Source: Variovorax sp. WS11
GTDB lineage: Bacteria; Pseudomonadota; Gammaproteobacteria; Burkholderiales; Burkholderiaceae_C
Direction: 5' to 3'
DNA length: 64,000 nt
Assembly: GCF_010499245.1 (NCBI RefSeq)
Contig: NZ_JAAGOW010000001.1
Location: forward strand, 248,001 to 312,000
Shown here one piece after another: positions 16,628 to 27,383 of this stretch (position 1 is its first letter; every line of letters starts with the position of its first letter). The position numbers were made by a program, and so were the translations under genes. The notes beneath the pieces were generated by a model that saw nothing but the letters and a program-made list of their open reading frames with translations, searched no databases and had not been told where the DNA came from.

Positions 16628-17289
16628 CGCGCGCACCCCGCCAGCGCCCGCGTTCGAATGGCATCGATGGCCTCGCGATAGCGGCCACCGGCGAACACCG
16701 CCGAGCCGGCCACCAGCGTGTCGGCGCCCGCGGCGCCGATGCGCTGGGCGTTGTCGGGCTTCACGCCGCCATCCACCTCGAGCCAGATCTCCCGCCCGCC
16801 GGCGTCGATGCGGCGGCGCACGGCCTCGATCTTCGGCAGCACGCTCTCGATGAAGCTCTGCCCGCCGAAGCCGGGGTTGACCGACATCAGCAACACCAGG
16901 TCGAGCTGGTCCAGCACATGGTCGAGCACCTGCAGCGGCGTCGCCGGGTTCAGCACCAGCCCGGCCTTGCAGCCGCTGGCACGGATCAGCCGGATCGTGC
17001 GGTCCACATGCTCGCTGGCCTCGGGGTGAAAGGAAATGATCGAGGCGCCGGCCTCGGCGAACATCGGGATCAGCGCGTCGACCGGCTTGACCATCAGGTG
17101 CACGTCGATGGGCACCGTGGCGTAGGGCTTGATGGCCTGGCACACCAGCGGACCCACGGTCAGATTCGGGACATAGTGGTTGTCCATCACGTCGAAATGG
17201 ATCAGGTCGGCACCGGCTTCGACGACCGCCCTCACCTCCTCGCCCAGGCGCGCGAAATCCGCCGACAGCAGGCTGGGCGCGATGCGCAT
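16624..17289 (-). CDS. cbbE: Ribulose-phosphate 3-epimerase
   Basis: The 221-residue TIM-barrel enzyme interconverts xylulose-5-phosphate and ribulose-5-phosphate. Family signatures are [18 protein letters not shown] at the start, [17 protein letters not shown] near 35, VDVHLM-type residues near 64, [14 protein letters not shown] near 140 and [10 protein letters not shown] near 175, covering the metal-binding His/Asp pairs. The chosen ATG at 17289 is the usual family start. An ATG at 17310, directly after the cbbY stop and with GAGG upstream, would add seven residues. Confidence 0.94.
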   Translation of the reverse strand: MRIAPSLLSADFARLGEEVRAVVEAGADLIHFDVMDNHYVPNLTVGPLVCQAIKPYATVPIDVHLMVKPVDALIPMFAEAGASIISFHPEASEHVDRTIRLIRASGCKAGLVLNPATPLQVLDHVLDQLDLVLLMSVNPGFGGQSFIESVLPKIEAVRRRIDAGGREIWLEVDGGVKPDNAQRIGAAGADTLVAGSAVFAGGRYREAIDAIRTRALAGCAR

Positions 17290-17311
17290 CGTGCTTGCTT
17301 CCTTGTGCATC

Positions 17312-18058
17312 TCATTGGCCTCGGTAAAGCGCCTGCACCGCGTTCGGCGGCGCCACCGCGGTGGCCCGGCGCGTGAGTTCCTCGACGCCGAGCCCACCCA
17401 GGCTGGGCAGCACCAGTCCCGCGCCGCTGAAATCGCCGCCGTCTGTCCAGAAGGTGGGCGTGACCAGCGTCCACAGGCCGGCGCCGAGCGCCGAGCGCAA
17501 GCCGTTGGGCGAGTCCTCGACGGCGATCGCCCGCTCGGGCGGCACGCCCATGGTGTCGAGCGCGAGCCGGTAGATGTCGGGTGCCGGCTTCTTGGCGCGC
17601 ACCTGGTCGCCGCAGGCGATCACGTCGAACAGCGACAGGCCGCGCACGCCCAGCGTTGCCTGGAGCAAGGCATCGATGTTGACGGCGGTCGTGGTGCTGG
17701 CGATCGCCAGGCGCAGGCCGGCGCGCTGGGCCTCGTCCAGAAGACGCGCAACGCCGGGGCGCAGTTCGATGTCGCCGCGGCGCGCAATCTCGGTGTAGTG
17801 CCGCGTCTTCGCGGCGTGCAGCTGCGGCACCCGCTCGTGCAGTCGCTTCTTCTCGGAGGTGCTCAGTTCCAGCGCGTCGATGTAGGCCCCGAGCCGCTCC
17901 TTGCCGCCGGTGACCGCGAGCAGGGCCCGGTACTGGGAGCGCTCCCAGCGCCAGTCCAGGCCATGCTGCTCGAAGGCCAGGTTGAAGGCCCGGCGATGCA
18001 GCTCCTCGGTGTCGGCCAGCGTGCCGTCGACGTCGAAGACGAGTGCTTCAATGCTCAT
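17312..18058 (-). CDS. cbbY: CbbY, HAD-family xylulose-1,5-bisphosphate-type phosphatase
   Basis: The 248-residue HAD enzyme starts [26 protein letters not shown] (nucleophile Asp in motif I). It continues with [16 protein letters not shown] (motif II region) and [12 protein letters not shown] with [13 protein letters not shown] (motifs III/IV). CbbY proteins of red-type RuBisCO operons degrade the inhibitor xylulose-1,5-bisphosphate; that activity is known for homologues and inferred here. It overlaps cbbX by four bases. Having both CbbY and CbbZ in the operon gives dedicated clean-up of RuBisCO by-products. Confidence 0.92.
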   Translation of the reverse strand: MSIEALVFDVDGTLADTEELHRRAFNLAFEQHGLDWRWERSQYRALLAVTGGKERLGAYIDALELSTSEKKRLHERVPQLHAAKTRHYTEIARRGDIELRPGVARLLDEAQRAGLRLAIASTTTAVNIDALLQATLGVRGLSLFDVIACGDQVRAKKPAPDIYRLALDTMGVPPERAIAVEDSPNGLRSALGAGLWTLVTPTFWTDGGDFSGAGLVLPSLGGLGVEELTRRATAVAPPNAVQALYRGQ

Positions 18059-18969
18059 GGGTGGGCTCCCTCTGCCGCCACGGCCTCCAGCCGCGGCTCG
18101 AAAACGCGGCTCGCCAGGATGTCCTGCGCCTGCAGCGTGCACAGCTGCTCGCGCGTCAGGGCCTGGTCGCTGCCGAACAGCCGCGTGGCATGGCGCAGCC
18201 GGATGCGGTCCAGCGCGTTGCGCACCGACCGCGCGTTGGCGAAATGCGGCTGCCGCCGGCGCAGGCTCACGTAGCGCGCAAAGGTGGATGCCGCGCCCTC
18301 GTCGAAGCTGTAGTTCAGGCGCACCAGCATCAGCTGCGCGATCTGCATCAGCTCGGCCTCGCTGTAGTCCGGAAAGTCGATGTGATGCGCGATGCGCGAG
18401 GCCATGCCCGGATTGCTGCCGAAGAAGGTCTCCATGCGGTCCTTGTAGCCCGCCAGAATCACCACCAGGTCGTCGCGCTGGTTCTCCATCACCTGCAGCA
18501 GGATCTCGATCGATTCCTGGCCGTAGTCGCGCTCGTTCTCCGGCCGGTACAGGTAGTAGGCCTCGTCGATGAACAGCACGCCGCCCATCGCCTTCTTGAT
18601 CACTTCCCGCGTCTTGGGCGCCGTGTGGCCGATGAACTGGCCCACCAGGTCGTCGCGCGTCACCGCCACCAGGTGGCCCTTGCGGACGTAGCCCAGCTGC
18701 TTGAGCACCTCCGCCATGCGCATCGCCACCGTGGTCTTGCCGGTGCCGGGATTGCCGGTGAAGGACATGTGCAGCGAAGGCGGCTGCGACTGCAGGCCCT
18801 GCGCCTGGCGCAGCCGGTCGATCAGCAGCAGCGCCGCGATGTCGCGGATGCGGCTCTTGACCGGCGCCAGCCCGATCAGCTCGGCATCGAGCTGATCGAG
18901 CAGGGCCTTCACGCCCGAGGACTCGAAGAGCTGCCTCGGCGCCTCGGCGGTGGACTGGGCGGTATCCAT
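18055..18969 (-). CDS. cbbX: CbbX, red-type RuBisCO activase (AAA+)
   Basis: The 304-residue AAA+ ATPase removes inhibitory sugar phosphates from red-type RuBisCO by pulling the CbbL C-terminal tail. Walker [18 protein letters not shown] is near residue 70, Walker [13 protein letters not shown] near 130, and the pore-loop and sensor elements ([19 protein letters not shown]) follow. The start [15 protein letters not shown] follows cbbS. Presence of CbbX is diagnostic of form IC/ID RuBisCO operons. Confidence 0.95.
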   Translation of the reverse strand: MDTAQSTAEAPRQLFESSGVKALLDQLDAELIGLAPVKSRIRDIAALLLIDRLRQAQGLQSQPPSLHMSFTGNPGTGKTTVAMRMAEVLKQLGYVRKGHLVAVTRDDLVGQFIGHTAPKTREVIKKAMGGVLFIDEAYYLYRPENERDYGQESIEILLQVMENQRDDLVVILAGYKDRMETFFGSNPGMASRIAHHIDFPDYSEAELMQIAQLMLVRLNYSFDEGAASTFARYVSLRRRQPHFANARSVRNALDRIRLRHATRLFGSDQALTREQLCTLQAQDILASRVFEPRLEAVAAEGAHP

Positions 18970-18995
18970 GCATGTGCCTCGCGTCTGGCCCGGGC

Positions 18996-19415
18996 TCAGT
19001 AGCGCGCGCCTTCGGGGCGTGCCTGCACGGCGTAGCTCTCGATGCTGTAGCGGATCGTGCGGCCCGCCTCCTCGGTGCGGACCAGGCGGAAGCCCGGCTC
19101 GTCGGCCGGCCGGTTGACGATGAAGGACATCACCACCGACTCGGTGCCGTGGGTCGAGTCGAAGGCCGTGACGCGGATGTACTGCTGCGCGAAGGTCTTG
19201 CGGCAGGCCGCCAGCTCGAGCATGACGCCGGCCGCATCCTGGATGTCGAACATCGGGTTGCCGAACATCTCCCAGAAGGTGTTGCGCGGGTGCGGGTCGT
19301 CCGTGTATTCGATGCCGATCGCCCAGCCCTTGCCGAGGCAATATTCGACCTGGCGCCGGATCTGCTCGTCGCTCAGGTCGGGCAGGAAGGAGAAGGTGCC
19401 TTGTGTGATTCGCAT
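18996..19415 (-). CDS. cbbS: RuBisCO small subunit (red-type, form IC)
   Basis: The 139-residue protein starts [22 protein letters not shown] and has the family core [27 protein letters not shown]. It is longer than green-type small subunits because of the C-terminal beta-hairpin extension (after about residue 105) that caps the central channel in red-type enzymes. It lies 24 bases after cbbL in the same operon and forms the L8S8 holoenzyme with it. Confidence 0.95.
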   Translation of the reverse strand: MRITQGTFSFLPDLSDEQIRRQVEYCLGKGWAIGIEYTDDPHPRNTFWEMFGNPMFDIQDAAGVMLELAACRKTFAQQYIRVTAFDSTHGTESVVMSFIVNRPADEPGFRLVRTEEAGRTIRYSIESYAVQARPEGARY

Positions 19416-19439
19416 GTCTGTCTCTCCGCGTGGACGGGT

Positions 19440-20972
<1,533 letters not shown>

Positions 20973-20985
20973 TTAGGAAAAATTA
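20973..20985. promoter_or_regulatory. Candidate CbbR-binding motif (TNA-N7-TNA type)
   Basis: TTA, seven bases (GGAAAAA), TTA fits the TNA-N7-TNA consensus reported for CbbR-type LysR regulators. It lies 67 bases upstream of the cbbL start in an unusually AT-rich stretch (20970-21020) of a GC-rich genome. A partly matching second copy (TTA-N7-CTA) is at 21004-21016. Arrangement is consistent with two half-sites between the divergent genes. Binding is inferred. Confidence 0.6.
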
Positions 20986-20991
20986 AATCTT

Positions 20992-21020
20992 TTGACATTG
21001 ACATTACGCAAATCTAATAT
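20992..21020 (+). promoter_or_regulatory. Sigma-70-type promoter for cbbR
   Basis: TTGACA at 20992-20997 and TAATAT at 21015-21020 are separated by exactly 17 bases. Transcription should begin about seven bases later, at or next to the cbbR ATG (21027), implying a leaderless or near-leaderless mRNA. The boxes overlap the putative CbbR-binding area, which would allow autorepression. Confidence 0.65.
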
Positions 21021-21026
21021 CACGAG

Positions 21027-21989
21027 ATGCCTCTTTCCAAACACGCGAGCTTTCGACAACTCGCCACCTTCCACGCGGTGGCCCGGCTCGGCAGCGTGTC
21101 GCTGGCGGCCGACGAGATGCATCTCACGCAGCCCGCGGTCTCCATCCAGATCGGCACGCTCGAGGAATCGGCCGGCACGCCGCTCTTGCAGCGCACCGGC
21201 CGCGGCATCCGGCTGACCGAAGCGGGCGAGCTGCTGGCCGGCTATGCGGGGCGCATCCTCGACCTGTGGCGCGAGGCCGGCGAAGAGATGGCCACGCTGC
21301 AAGGCGTCTTCTCCGGCACGCTGCGCGTCGGCGCCATCACCACGGCCGAATACCTGCTGCCGCCGATCCTGGTGAACTTCGCCAAGGAGCATCCGAAGGT
21401 GAAGGTCAAGCTGCAGGTCGGCAACCGCGACGAGATCGTCCGCCTGCTCGCAGGGCAGGAGATCGACGTCGCGATCATGGGCCGCCCGCCCGCCGAGCTG
21501 AAGACCGATTCGAGCGCCTTCGCCAAGCACCCGATGGCCTTTCTCGCGGCACCGGGCCATGCGCTGATGTCGGCACCCAAGCCCAGCCTCGCCCTCCTGT
21601 CGGACACGCGCATGCTGGTGCGCGAGCGCGGCTCGGGCACGCGCACCACCGTCGAGCGCTTCTTCAAGGACAACGGGCTGCCGCTTCGCATCGGCTCCGA
21701 GCTGTCGAGCAACGAGGCCATCAAGCAGATGTGCGCCGCGGGCTTCGGCATCGCCTTCCTGTCGATGCACACCTGCGTGCTCGAGATGAACGCGGGCCTG
21801 CTCGCCCTGCTGCCCGTGCCGGGCAATCCGATCGTGCGCGACTGGTACGTCATGCACCTCGCATCCCGGCAGCTGCCGCAGGTCGCGCTCGCCTTCGAGG
21901 ACTATCTGCGCAAGCACGGCCAGGCCCAGATCCAGCAGCAGCTCGGCCCGCTGCCGGCGGCGCGCAAGCGCAGCGCGCGGCGCGCCTGA
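21027..21989 (+). CDS. cbbR: LysR-family transcriptional regulator CbbR
   Basis: The 320-residue regulator has an N-terminal winged helix-turn-helix (FRQLATFHAVARLGSVSLAADEMHLTQPAVS, residues about 7-40) and a LysR effector-binding domain (about 90-300). Divergent placement against cbbL identifies it as CbbR, which activates cbb transcription and senses Calvin-cycle metabolites. No ribosome-binding sequence is evident before the ATG at 21027; the promoter predicts a start of transcription at the ATG. The C-terminal tail is basic (RKRSARRA). A hairpin separates it from the convergent TonB receptor gene. Confidence 0.94.
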   Translation: MPLSKHASFRQLATFHAVARLGSVSLAADEMHLTQPAVSIQIGTLEESAGTPLLQRTGRGIRLTEAGELLAGYAGRILDLWREAGEEMATLQGVFSGTLRVGAITTAEYLLPPILVNFAKEHPKVKVKLQVGNRDEIVRLLAGQEIDVAIMGRPPAELKTDSSAFAKHPMAFLAAPGHALMSAPKPSLALLSDTRMLVRERGSGTRTTVERFFKDNGLPLRIGSELSSNEAIKQMCAAGFGIAFLSMHTCVLEMNAGLLALLPVPGNPIVRDWYVMHLASRQLPQVALAFEDYLRKHGQAQIQQQLGPLPAARKRSARRA

Positions 21990-22008
21990 GCCCGCCGGCC
22001 GAGCGGGC
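21990..22008. terminator. Hairpin between cbbR and the TonB-receptor gene
   Basis: GCCCGC and GCGGGC form a 6-bp GC stem with a 7-base loop, starting at the base after the cbbR stop. It ends 14 bases before the convergent stop at 22022. There is no T tract, so it is a weak or Rho-assisted terminator candidate. Confidence 0.45.
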
Positions 22009-22021
22009 AGCGAATCCGCGC

Positions 22022-24319
22022 TCAGGCCCCGAGCTGCACCCGCATGCCGAGCCAGACCGCGCGCGGCGCGCCCGGGGCCACGAACTGCTCGTTGCGCCAG
22101 GCGTCAGGCGGCAACACCGCGCCGCTGGCGTCGAAGCCGTTGCGGCCGAGCTGGCCGGCGCTGGCGTAGCGGCGGTTGAACACGTTCGCCACCTTGGCGA
22201 AGAGCTCGACGCGGCGGTTCATCTTCCAGCTCGTCGTCAGATCGAGCAGCGCATAGCCGCCGAGGTGGCCGCTGCCGTTGAAGTCGAGGCCATCGGGCAC
22301 GTGGGCGCCGTTCTCGTCGCCGCGCACGGTCTGCCGGGAATAGGCCCGGTACTGGGCGCCCAGGGTCCAGGCCGATGTGACCCGCCAGTCGACGTTGAAC
22401 TTGAGCTGGTGCGCCGGCAGGCCCGGCAGCCGGTCGCCGCGCCGCACCGCGATCTCGCCTTCGCCGGTGCAGGCGGGGCCGGTTTCGGCGCTGCTGTTCG
22501 ACTCGGACACCAGGCATGCCGGCGAGTCGTAGCGCGCTCGCAGGTAGCTGTACGACAGCGACCAGTCCAGCTCCTTCGTCTGCTGCCCCACGCCGAGCTC
22601 CACGCCCTGGCGCAAGGTGCGCCCGAAGTTGCTGAAGTAGCCGCGCGACAGCCCGCTGCTGACGAACAGCAGGTCGTCCTTGTTCACCGTGCGGAACACC
22701 GAGGCGTTCCATCGCAGTCCGGGATCGAAAGTACCCCGCAGCCCGGCCTCGAAGGTCTGCGACACCACTTGCTTCAGCGGCGGATCGGACTGCAGCGCGT
22801 TGGGCAGCACGCAGGGGTTCAGGGGATCGGAGCAGCCCAGCTCGATCGGGCTGGGCGCGCGATTGCCCTGGCTCCAGCCGCCGTAGGCCGTGAGCCGCGG
22901 CGTGACCTGCCAGGTGAGGCCGGCGGCCGGATTGAACTTGCGGTAGCGGCCCTCGCCGTCGAGCGTCGTGGAAAGGCCGAGCAAGGCGCGCCCCTCGTCG
23001 CGGGTCGTCACGCGGGTGTCGTTGTAGCGCCCCGAAAGGGTCAGCTGCAGGTCGGGCCTGAGCGTCACCAGGTCGTGGAAGTAGATGCTGGCCGTGCGGC
23101 TCTTGCCCGCCAGCAGCGCATCGACTTCGGCGGCCTCCTGCGGCACCACCGCACGGGTGGGGTCGAGGAAGCCCTCGGCCTCGGTCTGCGTGAAGCGCGT
23201 GCGCGCCCGGTCGACGGAAGCGCCGAAGGTGAAGCGATGAATCCCCGCGGTGAAGCTCGACTGCAGCGCCAGGCCTTCGCCCTGCTGCCGGGTCTTCGTG
23301 CGGTTCTCCACGCCCGCATTCCCGTTTTCCGCCGGGTCGAAGTCGTCGTTGAGGTCGCCGTTGAGCGTCGAATAGCGCGAGCGCCGCGTGTACGCCGTCA
23401 TCGAGATCGTCTGCTGGTCGCTCACCTGGTAGCTGGCATTGAGCGTCAGCATCGACATCCGGTTGGTGGTGCGGTCCGGCCGCGTGTAGACCTGCTCGCG
23501 GTTCTGCAGCAGCATCGACTCAGGCAGCAGTCCGTTGCCCACCAGCTTGTTGTCGCCATGGGTGAAGCTCAGGTCCCAGGAGAGCTTGCCGCGGTCTTGC
23601 CCCACCTTGGCGAAGAGCTGGCGCACGCGCGACGGCGAGTGGTCGCGCCAGCCGTCCTCGTTGAGGCCGCCGAGCGCCAGGAACAGATGCCCGTCTTCGC
23701 CCAGCTTGCGGCCGTGCGTGAGCTCGGTGCTCACCCGGCCGAAGGAGCCGGCCTGCAGTTCGAGCTCGGTGCCCGGATGCGTGTCGCCGCGCTTGGTCTG
23801 CAGCGACAGCGCGCCGCCGAGCGTGTTGAGGCCGAACAAGGGATTGGAGCCCGGCAGCAGCGTGATGTTGGCGATCGCCGCCTTGGGGATCAGGTCCCAG
23901 TTCACCACGTCGCCGAAGGGCTCGTTGATGCGCACGCCGTCCTGGTACACCGACAGGCCCTGCGGCGTCCCGAGCAAGGGGCTGGCAGTGAAGCCGCGGT
24001 AGTTCACGTCGAGCTGGTAGGGATTGCCCTGGATCTCGTTGACGCTGACGCTCGGCAACCGGGTGGCCATGAAATCCGGCAGGTTCAGGCTCTGCGCGCG
24101 GCGAAACTGCGCGTCGTCCGCGGTCTGCACGTTCGACGGCATCTGGTCCTTGGGCACCTCGGTGCCCGGCACCGGCATGGCCCCGACCACCTCCACGGTC
24201 GCCAATGTGGCTGCCGGCGCAGCCTGCTCCTGCGCTTGCGCCGGACAGGCCGCGGCAGCGACGGCCAGCCCGATCAGGCGGTGCTTCGTTGTTGTCTTCT
24301 TCGATAGTCTCACTCGCAT
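22022..24319 (-). CDS. TonB-dependent outer-membrane receptor (candidate lanthanide-complex receptor, LutH-like)
   Basis: The 765-residue protein has a signal peptide (to about residue 29, ending CPAQA), then a plug domain (about 45-170, with DVNYRGFTASPLLGTPQGLSVYQDGVRINEPFGD and the VVNWDLIPKAAI plug element), and a long beta-barrel ending in a hydrophobic strand (AVWLGMRVQLGA). It should import a scarce metal complex using TonB energy. It is the last gene of the leftward ABC operon that diverges from xoxF, the context in which LutH-type lanthanide receptors occur, so lanthanide uptake is the best inference. A ferric siderophore role is the alternative. Starts nine bases after the Bug-type gene. 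Confidence 0.88.
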   Translation of the reverse strand: MRVRLSKKTTTKHRLIGLAVAAAACPAQAQEQAAPAATLATVEVVGAMPVPGTEVPKDQMPSNVQTADDAQFRRAQSLNLPDFMATRLPSVSVNEIQGNPYQLDVNYRGFTASPLLGTPQGLSVYQDGVRINEPFGDVVNWDLIPKAAIANITLLPGSNPLFGLNTLGGALSLQTKRGDTHPGTELELQAGSFGRVSTELTHGRKLGEDGHLFLALGGLNEDGWRDHSPSRVRQLFAKVGQDRGKLSWDLSFTHGDNKLVGNGLLPESMLLQNREQVYTRPDRTTNRMSMLTLNASYQVSDQQTISMTAYTRRSRYSTLNGDLNDDFDPAENGNAGVENRTKTRQQGEGLALQSSFTAGIHRFTFGASVDRARTRFTQTEAEGFLDPTRAVVPQEAAEVDALLAGKSRTASIYFHDLVTLRPDLQLTLSGRYNDTRVTTRDEGRALLGLSTTLDGEGRYRKFNPAAGLTWQVTPRLTAYGGWSQGNRAPSPIELGCSDPLNPCVLPNALQSDPPLKQVVSQTFEAGLRGTFDPGLRWNASVFRTVNKDDLLFVSSGLSRGYFSNFGRTLRQGVELGVGQQTKELDWSLSYSYLRARYDSPACLVSESNSSAETGPACTGEGEIAVRRGDRLPGLPAHQLKFNVDWRVTSAWTLGAQYRAYSRQTVRGDENGAHVPDGLDFNGSGHLGGYALLDLTTSWKMNRRVELFAKVANVFNRRYASAGQLGRNGFDASGAVLPPDAWRNEQFVAPGAPRAVWLGMRVQLGA

Positions 24320-24328
24320 GGCTCCTTT

Positions 24329-25324
24329 TCAGCTGCCGGTACGGCCGAGGCCAAGCTTGTCCACCATGGCGCGCTCCTGCGCGAAGATCTCGCGGCAGGC
24401 CTGCGCGTAGGCATCGGGTCCGAGGTAGTCGACCTCCTGGTCGTACTTGGCCAGCTCGGCCCCGAAGCGCGGGTCGAACATGGCCTTCTTGAACGCGTCG
24501 TGCAGCACGGTCACCACCGCCTTCGGCAGGCCGCGCGGCCCGGCCAGCCCGTAGGGCGACTTGGCCACGATGTCGAAGCCGAGCTCGCGCAGCACCGGCA
24601 CCTGCGGCCAGCGCCTGGAGCGCTCCCCGGCGAAACTCGCCAGCAGCCGCAGCGTGCCCGCATCGACCGCCGGACCGAAGCCGGTGGAGTTGACGCCCGC
24701 CATCACCTGCCCGGAGGCGATCGCGTTCAACTGCTCGGCCGTGCCCTTGTACGGCACGTGCACGTAGCGCAGGCCGCGGGCGGTGAACAGATCCTCGAGC
24801 ACCATGTGCGGCGTGGTGCCGATGCCGTTGGTGGCGATGGTCAGCTCGCCCGGATGCGCGCGGGCGAATGCGAACAGGTCCTCCAGCGAACGCACGCTGC
24901 TGCCGGCCGCCACCAGCACGCCGAAGGTGACGCTGGAGACCTGGATGATCGGCGTCGCGTCGCGGATCGGATCCCACAGCACCTTCTGCGTGTGCGGCGC
25001 GCGAAACACCGGCTGCGGCATCTGGGCGATGGTGTAGCCGTCGGGCCGCGCCTGCTGCAGCACCGGCATCGCCAGCGTGCCGCCCGCGCCGCCGCGGTTC
25101 TCGGTGAGCACCGGCTGACCGAGCGTGACCGAGGCCAGTTCGGCGAGCAGCCGCAGCGACACGTCGGTGGCGCCGCCGGCAGGCCACGGCACCCACAGCG
25201 TGACGGCTCGCGAAGGGAAGGGCTCGGTGGATGCCATCGCGCCGCCCAACGGCAGCGCGCCCAGTGTCAAGGCGGCGGCCTGCTGCAGCCAGCGGCGCCG
25301 ATCGAGGCGAGCGTGTGCGCTCAT
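24329..25324 (-). CDS. Bug-family (tripartite tricarboxylate transporter) periplasmic binding protein
   Basis: The 331-residue protein has an Arg-rich N-terminus with a possible Tat-like RRRWLQQ followed by a hydrophobic segment ending near MAS. The Bug/TctC fold signatures are PSRAVTLWVPWPAGGATDVSLRLLAE near 38, ENRGGAGGTLAM near 78, GELTIATNGIGTTPH near 158 and VPYKGTAEQLNAIASGQV near 190. Bug proteins bind carboxylates or amides in the periplasm. No TctA or TctB membrane partner is present in the window; instead it is fused by ATGA overlap to an ABC permease gene of a PQQ/lanthanide-associated operon. A role in binding a carboxylate-metal complex is an inference. Confidence 0.88.
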   Translation of the reverse strand: MSAHARLDRRRWLQQAAALTLGALPLGGAMASTEPFPSRAVTLWVPWPAGGATDVSLRLLAELASVTLGQPVLTENRGGAGGTLAMPVLQQARPDGYTIAQMPQPVFRAPHTQKVLWDPIRDATPIIQVSSVTFGVLVAAGSSVRSLEDLFAFARAHPGELTIATNGIGTTPHMVLEDLFTARGLRYVHVPYKGTAEQLNAIASGQVMAGVNSTGFGPAVDAGTLRLLASFAGERSRRWPQVPVLRELGFDIVAKSPYGLAGPRGLPKAVVTVLHDAFKKAMFDPRFGAELAKYDQEVDYLGPDAYAQACREIFAQERAMVDKLGLGRTGS

Positions 25325-26223
25325 GCCCCGCCCCCGCGCTTGGTCAAACCGCCGAAGCCGCGCTGCGGGTCGTAGCCCCAGCAGGCCAGCCCGAAGAAGA
25401 CCACCAGGCAGCCGAGCACAACGTAGGGCGCGAGCCCCGGGTCCTTCCCATAGAGCGCGAAGCGAATCCACTCCACCGCGTAGGTGAAGGGATTGAAGCG
25501 CGCCAGCTGGTACACCCACTCGGCCCCCGACTCCTGCAGCTTCCACAGCGGATACAGCGCCGTCGACAGGAAGTACATCGGGAAGATGACGAAGTTCATC
25601 GTGCCGGCGAAGTTCTCCAGCTGCTTGATGTGCACCGACAGCAGCAGCCCGAGCGCACCCAGCATGAGCGCACCGGCCGCCAGCGCCGCCAGCGCATGCA
25701 GGCCGGCGAGCGACAGCAGCGGCAGCTCGGTGCCGATCAGGGCAGCCACCACCACGAAGGCCAGCGCCTGCAGCACCGAAAGCAGTGCGGTCGCGCACAG
25801 CTTGGAGAACAAGAGCCAGGGCCGCGGCAGCGGCGCGGTGAGCAGCAGGCGCATCAGGCCCATCTCGCGGTCATAGACCATCGCGAGCGACGACTGCATG
25901 CCGTTGAACAGCAGCACCATGCCGACGAGGCCGGGCACGATGTACACGTCGTAGGGGATGTAGGTGTCGTAGGGCTCGGCGATCGCCACGCCGAAGACGT
26001 TGCGAAAGCCCGCGGCGAACACGGCCAGCCACAGCAGCGGGCGCACCAGCGCCGACACCAGCCGCCCGGTCTGCTGCGAGAACTTGTACAGCTCGCGCAG
26101 CATGATCGCGCGCATCGCCTGCAGCGCGTGAGCCAGCCCGCGCCGCGCCATCGGCTCGGCGCTCGTGCGCTCCGGCGTGTCGTCCGGCGCCTTGTCCGGG
26201 GTTTTCAGCGTGCGCTCGAACAT
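25321..26223 (-). CDS. ABC-2 type transporter permease, PQQ/lanthanide-associated (LutF-like)
   Basis: The 300-residue inner-membrane protein has a charged cytoplasmic N-terminus and about six transmembrane segments (first near 55-75, last near 270-290). The ABC-2 motif region includes LLFNGMQSSLAMVYDREMGLMRLLLTAPLPRPWLL near 110-150. It belongs by context to the ABC system conserved next to PQQ alcohol dehydrogenases. It overlaps the substrate-binding gene upstream by 19 bases and the Bug gene downstream by four, so all are one operon. Direction of transport is not certain: ABC-2 permeases usually export, though the lut homologues are needed for lanthanide accumulation. Confidence 0.88.
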   Translation of the reverse strand: MFERTLKTPDKAPDDTPERTSAEPMARRGLAHALQAMRAIMLRELYKFSQQTGRLVSALVRPLLWLAVFAAGFRNVFGVAIAEPYDTYIPYDVYIVPGLVGMVLLFNGMQSSLAMVYDREMGLMRLLLTAPLPRPWLLFSKLCATALLSVLQALAFVVVAALIGTELPLLSLAGLHALAALAAGALMLGALGLLLSVHIKQLENFAGTMNFVIFPMYFLSTALYPLWKLQESGAEWVYQLARFNPFTYAVEWIRFALYGKDPGLAPYVVLGCLVVFFGLACWGYDPQRGFGGLTKRGGGA

Positions 26224-27383
26224 AGTTTCTCCGGTGCATCGGCACCCAGCGTGTCCAGCACATCGCGCGGATGCAGCACGCCTTCGGCCGGTGCCTGCGC
26301 GATCACGCCCTGCCCGTCGCTCAGCAGCATGGGCTGGCGCAGCTGACCATCCCAGGCGCGGAAGCTCAGGCCGGTGCCCTTGGAACCGTCCAGCGCGGTC
26401 TTCGCCACGGCCTGCGCCCAGGCCGCCGCCGGCCCCTTGGGCGCGGCGATGGCCGCGGCGGTCAGCGTCTTGCCGCCCATCCACGCGGCCCAGTCGAGTG
26501 CCGTCATCGGCCGCTTGGCGGCCTTGGCGAAACGCCGCGACACCTGCGGCGCGCCGTAGCGCTCGAACTGCGCGTGCCAGGCCAGCGCCACCAGGCCGCC
26601 GTCGCCCACGACCGGGCGCGGCAGCACGGTGCGATAGGGCAGCATGCGGGCGAATTCGCCGTCGCTGTCCACCACCCAGACCGCGTCGTAGCTGCTGCCG
26701 GCCGTCAGCAGCAGCGGGTTGGCCAGGTCGCGTTCGCGCGGATCGGCCGACAGCTTGAAGGCCTTGCTGCCCACGACCTGCAGCCCGTAGCGCTTGATCG
26801 ACGCCTGCGCGGTCGCCGCGCGCGCGGCATCCTGGGGGCTGCCGCCCACCAGCAGCAGGAGCTTGCTCCACTTGCGCGCCACCAGCGTCTGGGCCAAGGC
26901 ATCGCTGCGCATGCGCTCGCTGGGAACCAGGTGGAACAGGCGGGCGCGGCAATCCTGCTGGCGCAAGCGGTCGGAGGCGTCGCTCACGTTCAGCACCGGC
27001 AGCTTCACCGCATCGGCCACCGCCAGCGTCCAGTCGGCAGGCAGGTCGGTCAGCAGGACCGCGGCGCCGCCCTTCTCGGCCGCCACGGCCGCCGCGCGCG
27101 CTGCCTCGACGGAAGCGGCCGGCGCGCTGGCCAGCGCCACCTCCGCGCCCGCGGCCTCCAGCTCGAACCTGGCTTCGTCGATGGCCAGCGCGACACCGTC
27201 GGCGAGCGGGCCTCCGGGATGCCCGAGGTAGGCGCGCTCGATGCGCGAACGTTCCATGCGGGCATCGTCCGCGGGCGTGATCAGCGTGGCCTTGAGCACC
27301 GCCGCGGCCGCCGGCACGGGCGCGGCGAGCAGCGCCGCCAGCCCTGCGAGCGAAAGCCGGAGGAGCGGCGTGCGCTTCCTCAT
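26205..27383 (-). CDS. ABC transporter substrate-binding protein, PQQ-dehydrogenase associated (LutA-like)
   Basis: The 392-residue periplasmic protein has a signal peptide (to about residue 27, ending PAAAA) and a type I periplasmic-binding fold. Examples are LGHPGGPLADGVALAIDEARFELEAAG near 55 and KWSKLLLLVGGSPQDAARAATAQASIKRYGLQVVG near 165. It matches the pattern of binding proteins encoded with PQQ-dependent alcohol dehydrogenases. It starts four bases inside the end of the beta-propeller gene. Ligand is unknown; lanthanide or a lanthanide chelate is the working hypothesis from context. Confidence 0.85.
   Translation of the reverse strand: MRKRTPLLRLSLAGLAALLAAPVPAAAAVLKATLITPADDARMERSRIERAYLGHPGGPLADGVALAIDEARFELEAAGAEVALASAPAASVEAARAAAVAAEKGGAAVLLTDLPADWTLAVADAVKLPVLNVSDASDRLRQQDCRARLFHLVPSERMRSDALAQTLVARKWSKLLLLVGGSPQDAARAATAQASIKRYGLQVVGSKAFKLSADPRERDLANPLLLTAGSSYDAVWVVDSDGEFARMLPYRTVLPRPVVGDGGLVALAWHAQFERYGAPQVSRRFAKAAKRPMTALDWAAWMGGKTLTAAAIAAPKGPAAAWAQAVAKTALDGSKGTGLSFRAWDGQLRQPMLLSDGQGVIAQAPAEGVLHPRDVLDTLGADAPEKLCSSAR

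Noticed and set aside
21266..24307. 1013-codon rightward open frame across cbbR and the TonB receptor
   Set aside because: It lies in a second frame of cbbR and opposite the receptor gene; both have clear family motifs, while this frame has none.
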